NCBI GenBank assembly: GCA_049294435.1
Contig: JBAQCU010000063.1
Span: 1 to 20,225, forward strand
Reading direction: 5' to 3'
Length of the DNA stretch: 20,225 nucleotides
Origin: UBA1550 sp049294435
GTDB lineage: Bacteria; Patescibacteriota; Minisyncoccia; Phycocordibacterales; UBA1550
In this document: in pieces, positions 6,258 to 13,889 of the stretch
How the letters are laid out: each line of letters opens with the position of its first letter
Position numbering within the stretch: position 1 is the first letter of the stretch
The notes under the pieces: model-generated
Seen by the model: only the letters and a program-made list of their open reading frames with translations
The model's database searches: none
What the model was told of the DNA's origin: nothing
Position numbers and translations under genes: made by a program

Positions 6258-9200
6258 ATGAAAAATTTCTTGAGGGGGGGGGCGCTAACTTCTAAGGTTT
6301 TTGTTACAGCAGTTGCGCTTGTTGTGGGCGGATTTTTTGCGCCGAGTGCGCAGGCTACTGTCAGTAATGTCGTGGTTACTGCCCCGAATGGTGGAGAATA
6401 TTGGCGTGGAATACAAAATATCACATGGACTGCGAATGGAGCGGGTAGCGATGTGGTATATGTCACCTATTCTCCAAATTCATATCTCGGCACATCACAC
6501 GAGATTGCAGCTGATGTCCCGTATATTCAAGGGACGCTATTCTGGAATACATCTTCCGTAATTGAGGGCGATGGGAGTGCGTACATGGTTCGCTTACAGA
6601 ACGGGGTCGGTACGGAGTACGATACTTCTAACGCGGCTTTTACAGTAGACAACACCAAGCCGGTGACCTCCATCACGATTCCTGCTCCGACTGGCCTCGA
6701 CAGTTGGTACACCGCTCCGCCGACCATCTCACTTACCTGTAGCGATGGCACAGGAAGTGGATGTTTTAAGACCTACTACCGCTGGGACAGTGACCCATAT
6801 GTCGAATATCTAGGTACCATTACGGCTCCAGAGGGTGTCCATGTACTCTCGTGGTACTCCGACGACCAGGCGACCGACGCTTCGGGTGTTCGTAATGAGG
6901 AAACAGTACAGACACAGACAATCAAGGTAGACACCGCCGCCCCTACGGTTGCCGTTACTTCTACGACATTTCCCGGCGCGTATAATGCGGGCGATGCTAT
7001 AAACGTTACGCTTACATTTTCTGAACCAGTTTCTTCAACTGGCACTTTAACCGTCGCGCTTAACTCTGGCGGTTCCTGTTCTGTTCCAATTCTAACAAAC
7101 GCAACTACCGGAACATGTACCTATACCGTTCTCGCCGTAGAAAACAGTGCTGGTCTTGTGGCTACATCAATTACACCATCAGCAGGTGTTGTTGAAGATA
7201 TTGCCGGAAACGATTCAACACTTCTCCCGATTTCCAACATTCCAACTGCCCCTTTTCCTATCGTCATTGATACAACTGCGCCGAGCGCATTCACAACAGG
7301 CGCAGTCAGCACTTCTGGCGGTACGGTAGTTGCTACATGGTGGAACTCTACCAACACCGGCGTTAACATTGAAGTCCCATTCGCGAACGACCCATCGCTC
7401 GTTGGCGGGACTATGCAACTGCAAGCCGAAGCTGACGGAACTTTTGAAAATGTCGGATCTGCAAACGAGATATTTGGAGGGCTTGGAGGATATCTTGGCA
7501 ACACAATCTCGTTCCCAATTACTGCCGCAGAGCTTGAAGCAATTAGCGGTTTCTCGGAAGGAGATTTGATTACATTCACTGCTATTATCACCGACCTCGC
7601 GGGCAATGCCGCGATAGGCACGCAAAGCGCGACGGTTCTTACGGTAGACCAAATAGCACCAGCAGTAGATGCCGGCACAGACAAAGAAGTGAATGCGGTT
7701 GTTTTACAAGACGCAATAGCTTCTGATACTGGTGGATCTGGACTTAACACTCACGCTTGGACACAATTTTCTGGTCCTGGTGCTTTGACTTTTGGTACCC
7801 CTGTCGTAGTTGATACTACTATCTCCGCTAATACAAATGGAACATATATTGCTCGTCTTACAGTTACTGATGTTGCGGGAAATAGCGCATCTGATGATGT
7901 TACTTTTGTTTGGGACACAATTTCTCCAGTTTTGGCTGTGGTGACTGCTGTCACAAATCCAACAAATGATACTACTCCAGACTTTACATTTAGTTCAACC
8001 GAAGCGGGGAGTATTACATATGGTGGTGATTGTTCAAGTGGTACGACTACTGCTTCTTCGGGAAACAACACAGTAACATTTAATGTTCTTGCAGATGGTG
8101 TTCACAACAACTGTACTATTGTGGTAACTGATGTTGCCACAAATGCGAGTCTTACTCTCGCTGTGCCATCATTTGAAGTGGATACTGCTGTTGCAACGGT
8201 TTTCAGTATCACCACAACCGACGCCAACCTTGACGGAATGGTAGACACTGCGACCATCGTTTTCACTGACGAGGTAAAGGACTCCACGTTCAACTTTGCC
8301 AACTTCACTATCGGCGGTATTCCTGCTACGACCTTTACGAGTGGCGCGCCAGACGACGACACTGTTGTGCTCTCACACGCAGGAGTAGCGGGAACGAACG
8401 CAAAGGTAGTTGCCTATATTCCGGGCATTACCCCTTCCACCGATCTTGCTGGTAACATCCTCGCCGCTTTCTCAGCGGCTAGCACCGACGCGGCGAAGCC
8501 GGTGCTTCTCTCGGCGCGCACAATAAGCACGACACAAGTCACGGCAACATTCTCTGAAAACCTTAATGGGACTACTGTCAATGGCTCGGGTGATGAATTT
8601 ACGGTTGCTGGTTATGCCGTATCCGCGGCAAGCGAGTTGAATGGGGTTGTAACGCTCACTGTAGCAACGATGCCTACCGACGCGATTCCTCTTGTCACTT
8701 ACACACAGGTAGATTCGCTCCGTGATCTTGCTCCTGTGTGGAACACGGCTGTCACACCGGTATCGGTAACGGCAGTAGATGGTGTTGCTCCGACACTCTC
8801 GGCAGTTTCTATCTCGTCTAACAACGACGGCGATACGTTCGCTCCAGAATGGGCGAAGGTGGGCGATACTGTAAAGGTTTTCTTTGCTAGTAGTGAGGCC
8901 ATTGCAACACCAACTGTCACTATCGATGGCAATACAGCAAGTTATGATTCTAATGTGGGAAATAACTGGGCTTTCATTCGCGTGATGACTGCTTCAGATA
9001 CTGAAGGTGTCGTCCCGTTCTCAATTAATTTCAGTGACCTTTCCTCGCCGACTCCGAATGCAGGTACGCAAGTTACGGCAGTGACAGATGCATCGTCGGT
9101 CTTCTATGACCGCACGAATCCGTCGGTAAACGCAGGCAGTGACAAAGAAGTGAATGCGCTTGTTCTGCAAGACGCAACAGTAACTGACCCTGCGCCAAAC

Positions 9201-10946
9201 TCGGGTATCGTGACTTACGCATGGACGCAAACTTCCGGTCCGGGCACGATAACATTCGGTACCCCGGCTGCTGAAGACACAACTCTTTCGGCTAGCGCGG
9301 ACGGAACATATGTTGCGACGCTGACGGTAACTGATGCGGCGGGCAATGTCGGTTCTGACACGATGACATTCATCTGGGACACCGTTGCTCCGGAGTTGCT
9401 CACGCATTCGCCAATCTATAACGCCACAGGTGTATTAGTAGGCGCATCTACGGCGACGGTAACCTTTAACGAGGATATCGTGCTAGTAAACGCCAGCAAA
9501 GTTCTTTTGGTCAACAATTCCACCAGTGCTTCATACAAGGGAACGGTTGTGGTTAATGGTGGCGATGGCAATTCCGCGGTGCTTAACATCCCATACAACG
9601 GACTAGACTCCGGCACGACGTATCGCATTAATGTGTTTGGAAGCGCAGTGCGTGATGTCGCCGGCAATGTAGCATCGCAGACAGTGCTCACTTCGTTCTT
9701 TACGACCGAAGCCGACACTGTCGTGCCAGTCATTAACTCTTTGAGTGCTGGCAATATTACGACGACTGGCGCGATGCTCTCTGCAACGACGAACGAAAGC
9801 GCAACCTGCAAATACTCTGCAACTGACTCTGCTTACACGAGCATGACGGCGATGAGCACGACTGGTGGTATAACGCACAGTCAAGCGCTTGCTGGACTCA
9901 CCGCATCAACTCCGTACACTTACTTTGTTCGTTGTCAGGACATCTCCGGTAACACGATGACTACCTCCGGCGTAGCGTCATTTACTACAGTAACTGCGGT
10001 AGATACTACTCCGCCTGTTATCACATTACTTGGGATGAATCCTGTAACGCTTACTGTTGACGATACATACATAGAATATGGAGCAACAGCAAATGACAAT
10101 ATTGATGGCGACATAACGAGCGATATTGTGATTGATAGTTCTGCTGTGGATACAGAAGTAGCAGGTGTATATGTAGTAACTTACGATGTTTCAGATTCAG
10201 TACCAAACACGGCAGTACAAGCAACGAGGACGGTAATCGTGGTTGATCCTGCGGTTACTCCGATAACTCCAACGGTTACGCTCAATGGAGCTGCAATCGT
10301 ATCCGCGTACACAGTTAGCGAAGCGACAGCAAGATTTGCTTCAGGATTCCACTTTGACACGACCAATGCGGTAAGCGTTACAGTCAACGGTTCAAGCGTT
10401 CCTCTCGCCGCAACAATCACCGCGGCAACACAAGCACAGGCGATAACTCTTGGCGCACACACCTACAACGTCATTGTTACATCTTCAACAGGTAATACGG
10501 CGAACATCACGGTTTCGTATCAAGTAAATGCTGACCCAGTAGTACAAGGAAATGGCGAACTTGTCGTGACTGGCACCGGCGCCACAAATAGTTATGCAAC
10601 CGCTGACGACACGTTTAACAACGGCTTCAAGTGGGTCTTCCATGTGACGGTACCAACTACAGAAACGCAGTTCTCGATGAAGTTCTCTGATTTCGTCAGT
10701 GGCGCGAATTCAATTCCAGCCGCGAACAATATCCGCTTCTATTCAGCACAGTCGTCTGATGCTTCTGCTTCAACGAGCGCGATGATGATTACTGCATTTA
10801 ACACCTACAGCAGTCCAATAACACTTGCAACCGACCTTGATTCGTCGGTCGCAGGACGCCAGATTGATGTGACGGTCGAAATGAAAGTACCTACGGGCAC
10901 AGCAGGAGGTTCGTACTCTGCAAGCTACGGTGTACAGTCTCTCTAA
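6258..10946 (+). CDS. Giant secreted multi-Ig-domain surface protein
   Basis: A 1562-residue exported protein built of beta-sandwich repeats, probably an adhesin or cell-surface fibre. Residues 1-33 form a signal peptide with cleavage after PSAQA. Visible modules: a Kre9/KNH-like domain (about 36-135; PNGGEYW then ITWT), several Ig-like units ending in VDTTAPS-type linkers, a PKD/REJ-like unit at 471-557, SbsA-like Ig units, a second PKD/REJ-like unit at 958-1045, an SbsA-type unit (about 1045-1152), a fibronectin-like unit (about 1156-1244), a DUF5011-like unit (about 1251-1330; YGATANDNIDGDIT) and a C-terminal domain (about 1434-1562) that I believe recurs in Parcubacteria surface proteins. 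No membrane anchor or sortase motif is seen at the end. Codon use differs between sections, as in a mosaic. Start: the ATG at 6258 directly abuts a TATAAT; the TTG at 6270 is an alternative start. First gene of a likely three-gene operon. Confidence 0.9.
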   Translation: MKNFLRGGALTSKVFVTAVALVVGGFFAPSAQATVSNVVVTAPNGGEYWRGIQNITWTANGAGSDVVYVTYSPNSYLGTSHEIAADVPYIQGTLFWNTSSVIEGDGSAYMVRLQNGVGTEYDTSNAAFTVDNTKPVTSITIPAPTGLDSWYTAPPTISLTCSDGTGSGCFKTYYRWDSDPYVEYLGTITAPEGVHVLSWYSDDQATDASGVRNEETVQTQTIKVDTAAPTVAVTSTTFPGAYNAGDAINVTLTFSEPVSSTGTLTVALNSGGSCSVPILTNATTGTCTYTVLAVENSAGLVATSITPSAGVVEDIAGNDSTLLPISNIPTAPFPIVIDTTAPSAFTTGAVSTSGGTVVATWWNSTNTGVNIEVPFANDPSLVGGTMQLQAEADGTFENVGSANEIFGGLGGYLGNTISFPITAAELEAISGFSEGDLITFTAIITDLAGNAAIGTQSATVLTVDQIAPAVDAGTDKEVNAVVLQDAIASDTGGSGLNTHAWTQFSGPGALTFGTPVVVDTTISANTNGTYIARLTVTDVAGNSASDDVTFVWDTISPVLAVVTAVTNPTNDTTPDFTFSSTEAGSITYGGDCSSGTTTASSGNNTVTFNVLADGVHNNCTIVVTDVATNASLTLAVPSFEVDTAVATVFSITTTDANLDGMVDTATIVFTDEVKDSTFNFANFTIGGIPATTFTSGAPDDDTVVLSHAGVAGTNAKVVAYIPGITPSTDLAGNILAAFSAASTDAAKPVLLSARTISTTQVTATFSENLNGTTVNGSGDEFTVAGYAVSAASELNGVVTLTVATMPTDAIPLVTYTQVDSLRDLAPVWNTAVTPVSVTAVDGVAPTLSAVSISSNNDGDTFAPEWAKVGDTVKVFFASSEAIATPTVTIDGNTASYDSNVGNNWAFIRVMTASDTEGVVPFSINFSDLSSPTPNAGTQVTAVTDASSVFYDRTNPSVNAGSDKEVNALVLQDATVTDPAPNSGIVTYAWTQTSGPGTITFGTPAAEDTTLSASADGTYVATLTVTDAAGNVGSDTMTFIWDTVAPELLTHSPIYNATGVLVGASTATVTFNEDIVLVNASKVLLVNNSTSASYKGTVVVNGGDGNSAVLNIPYNGLDSGTTYRINVFGSAVRDVAGNVASQTVLTSFFTTEADTVVPVINSLSAGNITTTGAMLSATTNESATCKYSATDSAYTSMTAMSTTGGITHSQALAGLTASTPYTYFVRCQDISGNTMTTSGVASFTTVTAVDTTPPVITLLGMNPVTLTVDDTYIEYGATANDNIDGDITSDIVIDSSAVDTEVAGVYVVTYDVSDSVPNTAVQATRTVIVVDPAVTPITPTVTLNGAAIVSAYTVSEATARFASGFHFDTTNAVSVTVNGSSVPLAATITAATQAQAITLGAHTYNVIVTSSTGNTANITVSYQVNADPVVQGNGELVVTGTGATNSYATADDTFNNGFKWVFHVTVPTTETQFSMKFSDFVSGANSIPAANNIRFYSAQSSDASASTSAMMITAFNTYSSPITLATDLDSSVAGRQIDVTVEMKVPTGTAGGSYSASYGVQSL

Positions 10947-10964
10947 TTCAACAACATATTACCT

Positions 10965-11585
10965 ATGAAAAAAATACTATTAATCTCACTCTTAGTGCTT
11001 GCTCCTGCATTCGCAAGTGCATCTGTGTCTACGGGGCAACTTACGACCGATTTTCAGACAGGTTTTGGGGGTACAGTCACTGTTAAACCGACAGCAAATC
11101 CTATTGCAGGCGTTTACACGACTACGCAGAGTGTTACACTTACTGCTCCAGGTAGTTCGTGGATTCAATATACGACAGATGGTACTACTGCGCCGACATG
11201 CACCACAGGGAACACATATGGTGCGGTAATTAGTGTCGCTCTTCCTCAGGTGATTCGGGCGCTCTCATGCTATCCAAACGGCGTAGCATCTGCTGTTTCG
11301 GTCTTTGGCTACGCTATTAATCTTCCTGGCGGCGGTGGAGGCGGTGGTAGCGGAGGCGGAGGCGGTGGTGGGGGCGGTGGCGGTGGTGGAGGGGGAGGCA
11401 GTTCTCTCCCGCCACCAGCGGTTGTGGGGGATGCGACCGGAGACAGTATTGTGAATGTTCTTGACTTCAATGCAGTCATTGTCGCGTGGGGTTCAACTGG
11501 TTCAAATATCCCAGCCGATCTCAATCGCGACGGCGTTGTGGACATTCTTGACTTCAACATACTTATCATTAATTGGACAGCTTAA
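10965..11585 (+). CDS. Secreted dockerin protein with chitobiase-type domain
   Basis: A 206-residue exported protein in three parts. A signal peptide (1 to about 20, ending FASAS) is followed by a CHB_HEX_C_1-like Ig fold (about 38-120; pattern GVYTTTQSVTLTA, IQYTTDGTTAPTC, RALSCYPNG), a fold often found as an accessory module on surface proteins. An almost pure glycine linker (about 122-146) leads to a type I-like dockerin (about 153-206). The dockerin has two Ca2+-loop helices, GDATGDSIVNVLDFNAVIVA and ADLNRDGVVDILDFNILII, with acidic residues at the calcium positions and near-twofold symmetry. Dockerins bind cohesins, and a cohesin-like protein is encoded 11 nt downstream. It starts 18 nt after the giant Ig-domain gene and is probably cotranscribed. 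It could also bind other dockerin receptors elsewhere in the genome. Confidence 0.85.
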   Translation: MKKILLISLLVLAPAFASASVSTGQLTTDFQTGFGGTVTVKPTANPIAGVYTTTQSVTLTAPGSSWIQYTTDGTTAPTCTTGNTYGAVISVALPQVIRALSCYPNGVASAVSVFGYAINLPGGGGGGGSGGGGGGGGGGGGGGGGSSLPPPAVVGDATGDSIVNVLDFNAVIVAWGSTGSNIPADLNRDGVVDILDFNILIINWTA

Positions 11586-11596
11586 TAAATACTACG

Positions 11597-12346
11597 ATGA
11601 ATAAACTATTCAAATTTCTTGCAGTAAGTATGTTCGCGCTTTTTGTCGCTATGCCAGCGTATGCGGCAACGATCACACTTTCTCCGACAATAATCTCTGT
11701 TGTAAAAGGGCAGAGTATCTCCATTGCGATTCAGGCCGACCCGGCGGGCTCAAAACTCTATACTGTCAAAAGTTCCGTTTCTTTTCCCGCGACGCTTCTT
11801 GAAATGACTTCATTCACACAGTCAACGGGCTGGGTACCGCTTTCTATGCCAGGGTACGATTCGGTGGATAATACCAGCGGTACCGTGGTCAAGACGGCAG
11901 GTTATCTCGGAGGATTCTCAAATGCTACATCTTTCGGGACGCTTGTATTCCGCGCAAAGGAATCAGGCACGGCAACAATTTCAGTTGCTAACTCTTCATT
12001 TGCCTATGATGCGCAGAGCAAAAATACTATCTCGGGTACACAAGGTGTATCAGTGGTAACAGTTACTGCGTCGTCAGTAGCAGTAACTCCATCCCCTGTG
12101 ATTACAAAAAAAGTTGTTGCTGTAGTTGCAAAGAAGGAGGAGAAGAAGGAAGTTTCTGAATTATCTAAGCAGGTAGATGGCAGTGCTTCTGAGCAAAATC
12201 AAGATATAAACCTTGCAGCTGTCGCAGAGGCTGTTCCCGCAACGGAAAAGGGTAATACACTACCTTTGACCGCTGGAACTATTGTTATCCTAGGCATTAT
12301 AGGCGCCATCGCATACGTTTTCTACAGAAAAGGAAGAGTTCAATAA
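11597..12346 (+). CDS. Membrane-anchored cohesin-like protein
   Basis: A 249-residue exported protein. Signal peptide 1-23 (ends MPAYA); residues 24-157 match a cohesin-type beta-sandwich (ITLSPTIISVVKGQSISIAI, YTVKSSVSFPATLLEM, then FGTLVFRAKESGTATISV); a 60-residue Lys/Glu/Ala/Val-rich linker (158-220); one transmembrane helix (about 224-243, TAGTIVILGIIGAIAYVFYR) and a short basic tail, KGRVQ. The protein would hold its cohesin outside the cell on a flexible stalk, anchored at its C-terminus. A TTG 24 nt upstream extends the frame into the dockerin gene, but the ATG at 11597 gives a clean signal peptide and is preferred. The partner is probably the dockerin protein encoded just before. The cohesin call rests on fold pattern, which is weaker evidence than the dockerin motif. 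Confidence 0.8.
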   Translation: MNKLFKFLAVSMFALFVAMPAYAATITLSPTIISVVKGQSISIAIQADPAGSKLYTVKSSVSFPATLLEMTSFTQSTGWVPLSMPGYDSVDNTSGTVVKTAGYLGGFSNATSFGTLVFRAKESGTATISVANSSFAYDAQSKNTISGTQGVSVVTVTASSVAVTPSPVITKKVVAVVAKKEEKKEVSELSKQVDGSASEQNQDINLAAVAEAVPATEKGNTLPLTAGTIVILGIIGAIAYVFYRKGRVQ

Positions 12347-12373
12347 TGCGATTTAGGGTGTTCTAATTAAACA

Positions 12374-12432
12374 AAAAAAATAAAAAGGTCGGACCTTAAG
12401 AATTCAAAAAGGTCCGACCTTTTTATTTTTTT
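12374..12432. terminator. Bidirectional terminator between cohesin gene and uracil-DNA glycosylase
   Basis: A perfect 22-bp stem (12374-12395 with 12411-12432) around a 15-nt loop; core GGTCGGACC with A-rich and T-rich flanks, so a U-tract follows the hairpin when read from either strand. It serves the two convergent genes, and the stop codon of the minus-strand gene overlaps its right arm. Confidence 0.85.
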
Positions 12433-13006
12433 ATGTTTGCAACTTTTTTAGGATTTTGGGAATCTTTTTAAAATCTCTTTTGAGTGTCTCGCGGAGAGAG
12501 CCGTTGTAGAGTGCCGCAGCGGGGTGGTAGAGAGGGAGGAAGTTGCGGACTTTTCCGAAGTGTTTGCCGGAGAGAAGAACCCCGTGTACTTCAGATATCG
12601 TTTCTTTAGGAAAGAAATGATTCATTGCGTGTCGCCCGAGAAAAACAATGAGGGCAGGGTCAATGAGTTTAACTTCTTCCTCAAGCCACTTTGCGCAGTC
12701 GGTAATTTCCTCTGGAGTGGGGTCGCGGTTTTCAGGCGGACGATATTTTACGATGTTGGTAATGTACACATCCTCGCGTTTCATTTTGATACTCTCAAGC
12801 ATTTCTGCAAGAAATTTTCCCGCAGCACCAATGAAAGGGCGCCCCTCTTTGTCCTCTTTTGCTCCAGGCGCTTCGCCAATAAACACAATCTGTGCATTTG
12901 CATTGCCATCGCCCGGAACGCCCTGTGTTGCAGTTTTCTTCAGATCACATATACATTCATGTAGCCATTTTTTGTTGAGTGTTTCTAGTTTTTCAACTTT
13001 GTTCAT
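12431..13006 (-). CDS. Uracil-DNA glycosylase, family 4-like, atypical Fe-S site
   Basis: DNA repair enzyme that removes uracil arising from cytosine deamination. With the ATG at 13006 the product is 191 residues. Family-4 motifs: GEAPGAKED (44-52) and GRPFIGAAGK (55-64) for the active site, VYITNIVKYRPPENRDPTPE (80-99), and LYHPAAAL (159-166) for DNA binding. Family 4 normally binds a [4Fe-4S] cluster through Cys-x2-Cys plus two more Cys, one in KCRPP. Here the first pair is Cys-x-Cys (C18, C20), the KCRPP cysteine is Tyr (Y88), and only C104, exactly 16 residues on, remains. The cluster is probably lost or altered. The frame extends to an ATG at 13048, but an extended -10 sits 7 nt before 13006, so the shorter, leaderless form is preferred. 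Confidence 0.88.
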   Translation of the reverse strand: MNKVEKLETLNKKWLHECICDLKKTATQGVPGDGNANAQIVFIGEAPGAKEDKEGRPFIGAAGKFLAEMLESIKMKREDVYITNIVKYRPPENRDPTPEEITDCAKWLEEEVKLIDPALIVFLGRHAMNHFFPKETISEVHGVLLSGKHFGKVRNFLPLYHPAAALYNGSLRETLKRDFKKIPKILKKLQT

Positions 13007-13012
13007 AGGCCG

Positions 13013-13021
13013 ATTGTAGCA
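13013..13021 (-). promoter_or_regulatory. Extended -10 promoter of the uracil-DNA glycosylase gene (leaderless)
   Basis: Read on the minus strand: TGCTACAAT, with six bases between the hexamer and ATG, so transcription should begin at the A of the start codon at 13006. No clear -35 is seen. It decides between the two possible starts of this gene. Confidence 0.6.
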
Positions 13022-13040
13022 CCTTGTTATCAATTCAGTA

Positions 13041-13082
13041 AACAACAAAAAAACATCATTTTTGTGATGTTTTTTTGTTGTT
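13041..13082. terminator. Hairpin terminator upstream of the glycosylase promoter
   Basis: A perfect 18-bp stem (13041-13058 with 13065-13082) and 6-nt loop; arms contain seven A or T in a row plus CATCA/TGATG, so a U-tract follows in either direction. The likely user is the minus-strand SLOG gene whose stop is about 260 bp away, insulating the glycosylase promoter. Confidence 0.7.
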
Positions 13083-13342
13083 CGAACTTCCTAAACCCGT
13101 CAGAATACTTTTTCTCAGTTGGAATTTTTTAAGCTTTGAAAAATTTTAGAATTCATTCGCCGTCGCGTTTAAACTCTCTTTGAAAAATATATTATTGCCG
13201 GGTTTCGAAATATTTTTTAGTACTTGCTCACGCTTTATATTTTGTATAATCGTCAGTCGGTTTTACCCTTCACAAGTACTACCTATAGTCTAGTATGTAT
13301 GTTTGTAATCTACAAGAAAAAGTTATCCACAGGCAGTTTTAT
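13083..13342. other. AT-rich non-coding stretch with a single DnaA-box-like site
   Basis: No gene is supported on either strand in this 260-bp region. It holds an exact TTATCCACA at 13323-13331, the consensus DnaA box, and a TATAAT at 13245-13250 on the + strand with a poorly spaced TTGCTC upstream (15 nt). A single box and no neighbouring dnaA or dnaN argue against a replication origin. Confidence 0.4.
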
Positions 13343-13860
13343 CTAGATTTGATACTTTTTGTGGTGCGTTGTTGGGAGACCTGCTTTTGATGATTTATCT
13401 ATAGTGTCCTGAGTTCCAGTACTTTCGTTTACTTGAAATGCGTGAACTTCGTCTGAGTACATAACTTCTTGGTCATGACGAAGGTTGTAATGCTCCTGAG
13501 TGATTTTCTTATAAGGCATTTCTAAAAGACCTGCAGGGTTAATCTTTTTAAGATGTTTTAAAATGCTTGCAAGGTTGTCTATGTCTTTTTGTGTGATGGG
13601 CTCGTGGCACCAATTTTCAAAATAGTCCTCAATGTAGCTTTCTAGACGTGCTGGAATAATCACGCGAAGGTGTGATGCTGTTGGATTGTGTTTGAGCACC
13701 TCATCCATCGCGAAGTAGTCTACTCCTGTCGCCCCCCCGTGAGCACTCCGTCACCACGCGCAATAACTTCGCGCGCTACTTTGCGCACATCTTGCTCAAC
13801 TTCATCGTTTGTGAGCTTCCATGTGCCTGTAAATAGAATCCATTTCATTGGGGTAACCAT
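13343..13860 (-). pseudogene. SLOG-fold (DprA/LOG-like) protein, frame broken at a G7 tract
   Basis: Two minus-strand frames join into one protein. The first runs from ATG at 13860 (or the ATG at 13848) through 41 codons ending GDGVLT-GG, then meets a stop at 13720-13722. The second starts upstream of the ATG at 13708 and reads GGATGVDYFAMDEVL. Adding one G to the run of seven (13732-13738) restores an uninterrupted product of about 173 residues. The fused sequence has a Rossmann-type glycine-rich loop (LTGGATGVDYFA) and a C-terminal NESTGTQDTIDKSSKAGLP, both typical of SLOG nucleotide-binding families related to DprA, LOG and DUF2493. The role is unknown; SLOG proteins bind nucleotides or nucleotide-derived signals. 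It is transcribed divergently from the methyltransferase gene, with 29 bp between starts. The break may be a true mutation, a sequencing error in the homopolymer, or a -1 slippage site (G GGG GGG). Confidence 0.7.
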
Positions 13861-13872
13861 ACTACAGATTCG

Positions 13873-13881
13873 TGCTATAAT
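13873..13881 (+). promoter_or_regulatory. Extended -10 promoter of the methyltransferase gene
   Basis: TGCTATAAT, consensus hexamer at 13876-13881, 8 nt before the ATG at 13890. Predicted start near 13888, so the mRNA is leaderless or nearly so. No -35 match is seen, and no Shine-Dalgarno sequence. Confidence 0.6.
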
Positions 13882-13889
13882 CAATCACA

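Noticed and set aside
7121..7750. Long minus-strand open frames (this and several others) under the giant Ig-domain gene
   Set aside because: They mirror the Thr/Val/Ala-rich coding of the + strand, have no start signals or recognisable domains, and conflict with a clear secreted protein.
11573..11596. TTG start for the cohesin-like gene, overlapping the dockerin gene
   Set aside because: The ATG at 11597 gives a standard signal peptide directly; the extra eight residues add nothing and begin inside the dockerin frame.
12524..12964. Plus-strand open frames opposite the uracil-DNA glycosylase gene
   Set aside because: The minus strand encodes clear family-4 glycosylase motifs; the opposite frames show none.
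13007..13048. Upstream ATG of the glycosylase gene at 13048
   Set aside because: The extra 14 residues are unlike the family, overlap a terminator arm and lie across the extended -10 box that fits the ATG at 13006.
13323..13331. Exact DnaA box TTATCCACA in an AT-rich region, possible replication origin
   Set aside because: Only one box is seen, with no clustered sites and no dnaA, dnaN or similar gene nearby; a 9-mer match can arise by chance in AT-rich DNA.
13295..13390. 31-codon open frame beginning ATGTATGTT downstream of a TATAGT
   Set aside because: Too short, Cys- and Val-rich without a pattern, and it overlaps the end of the minus-strand SLOG gene.
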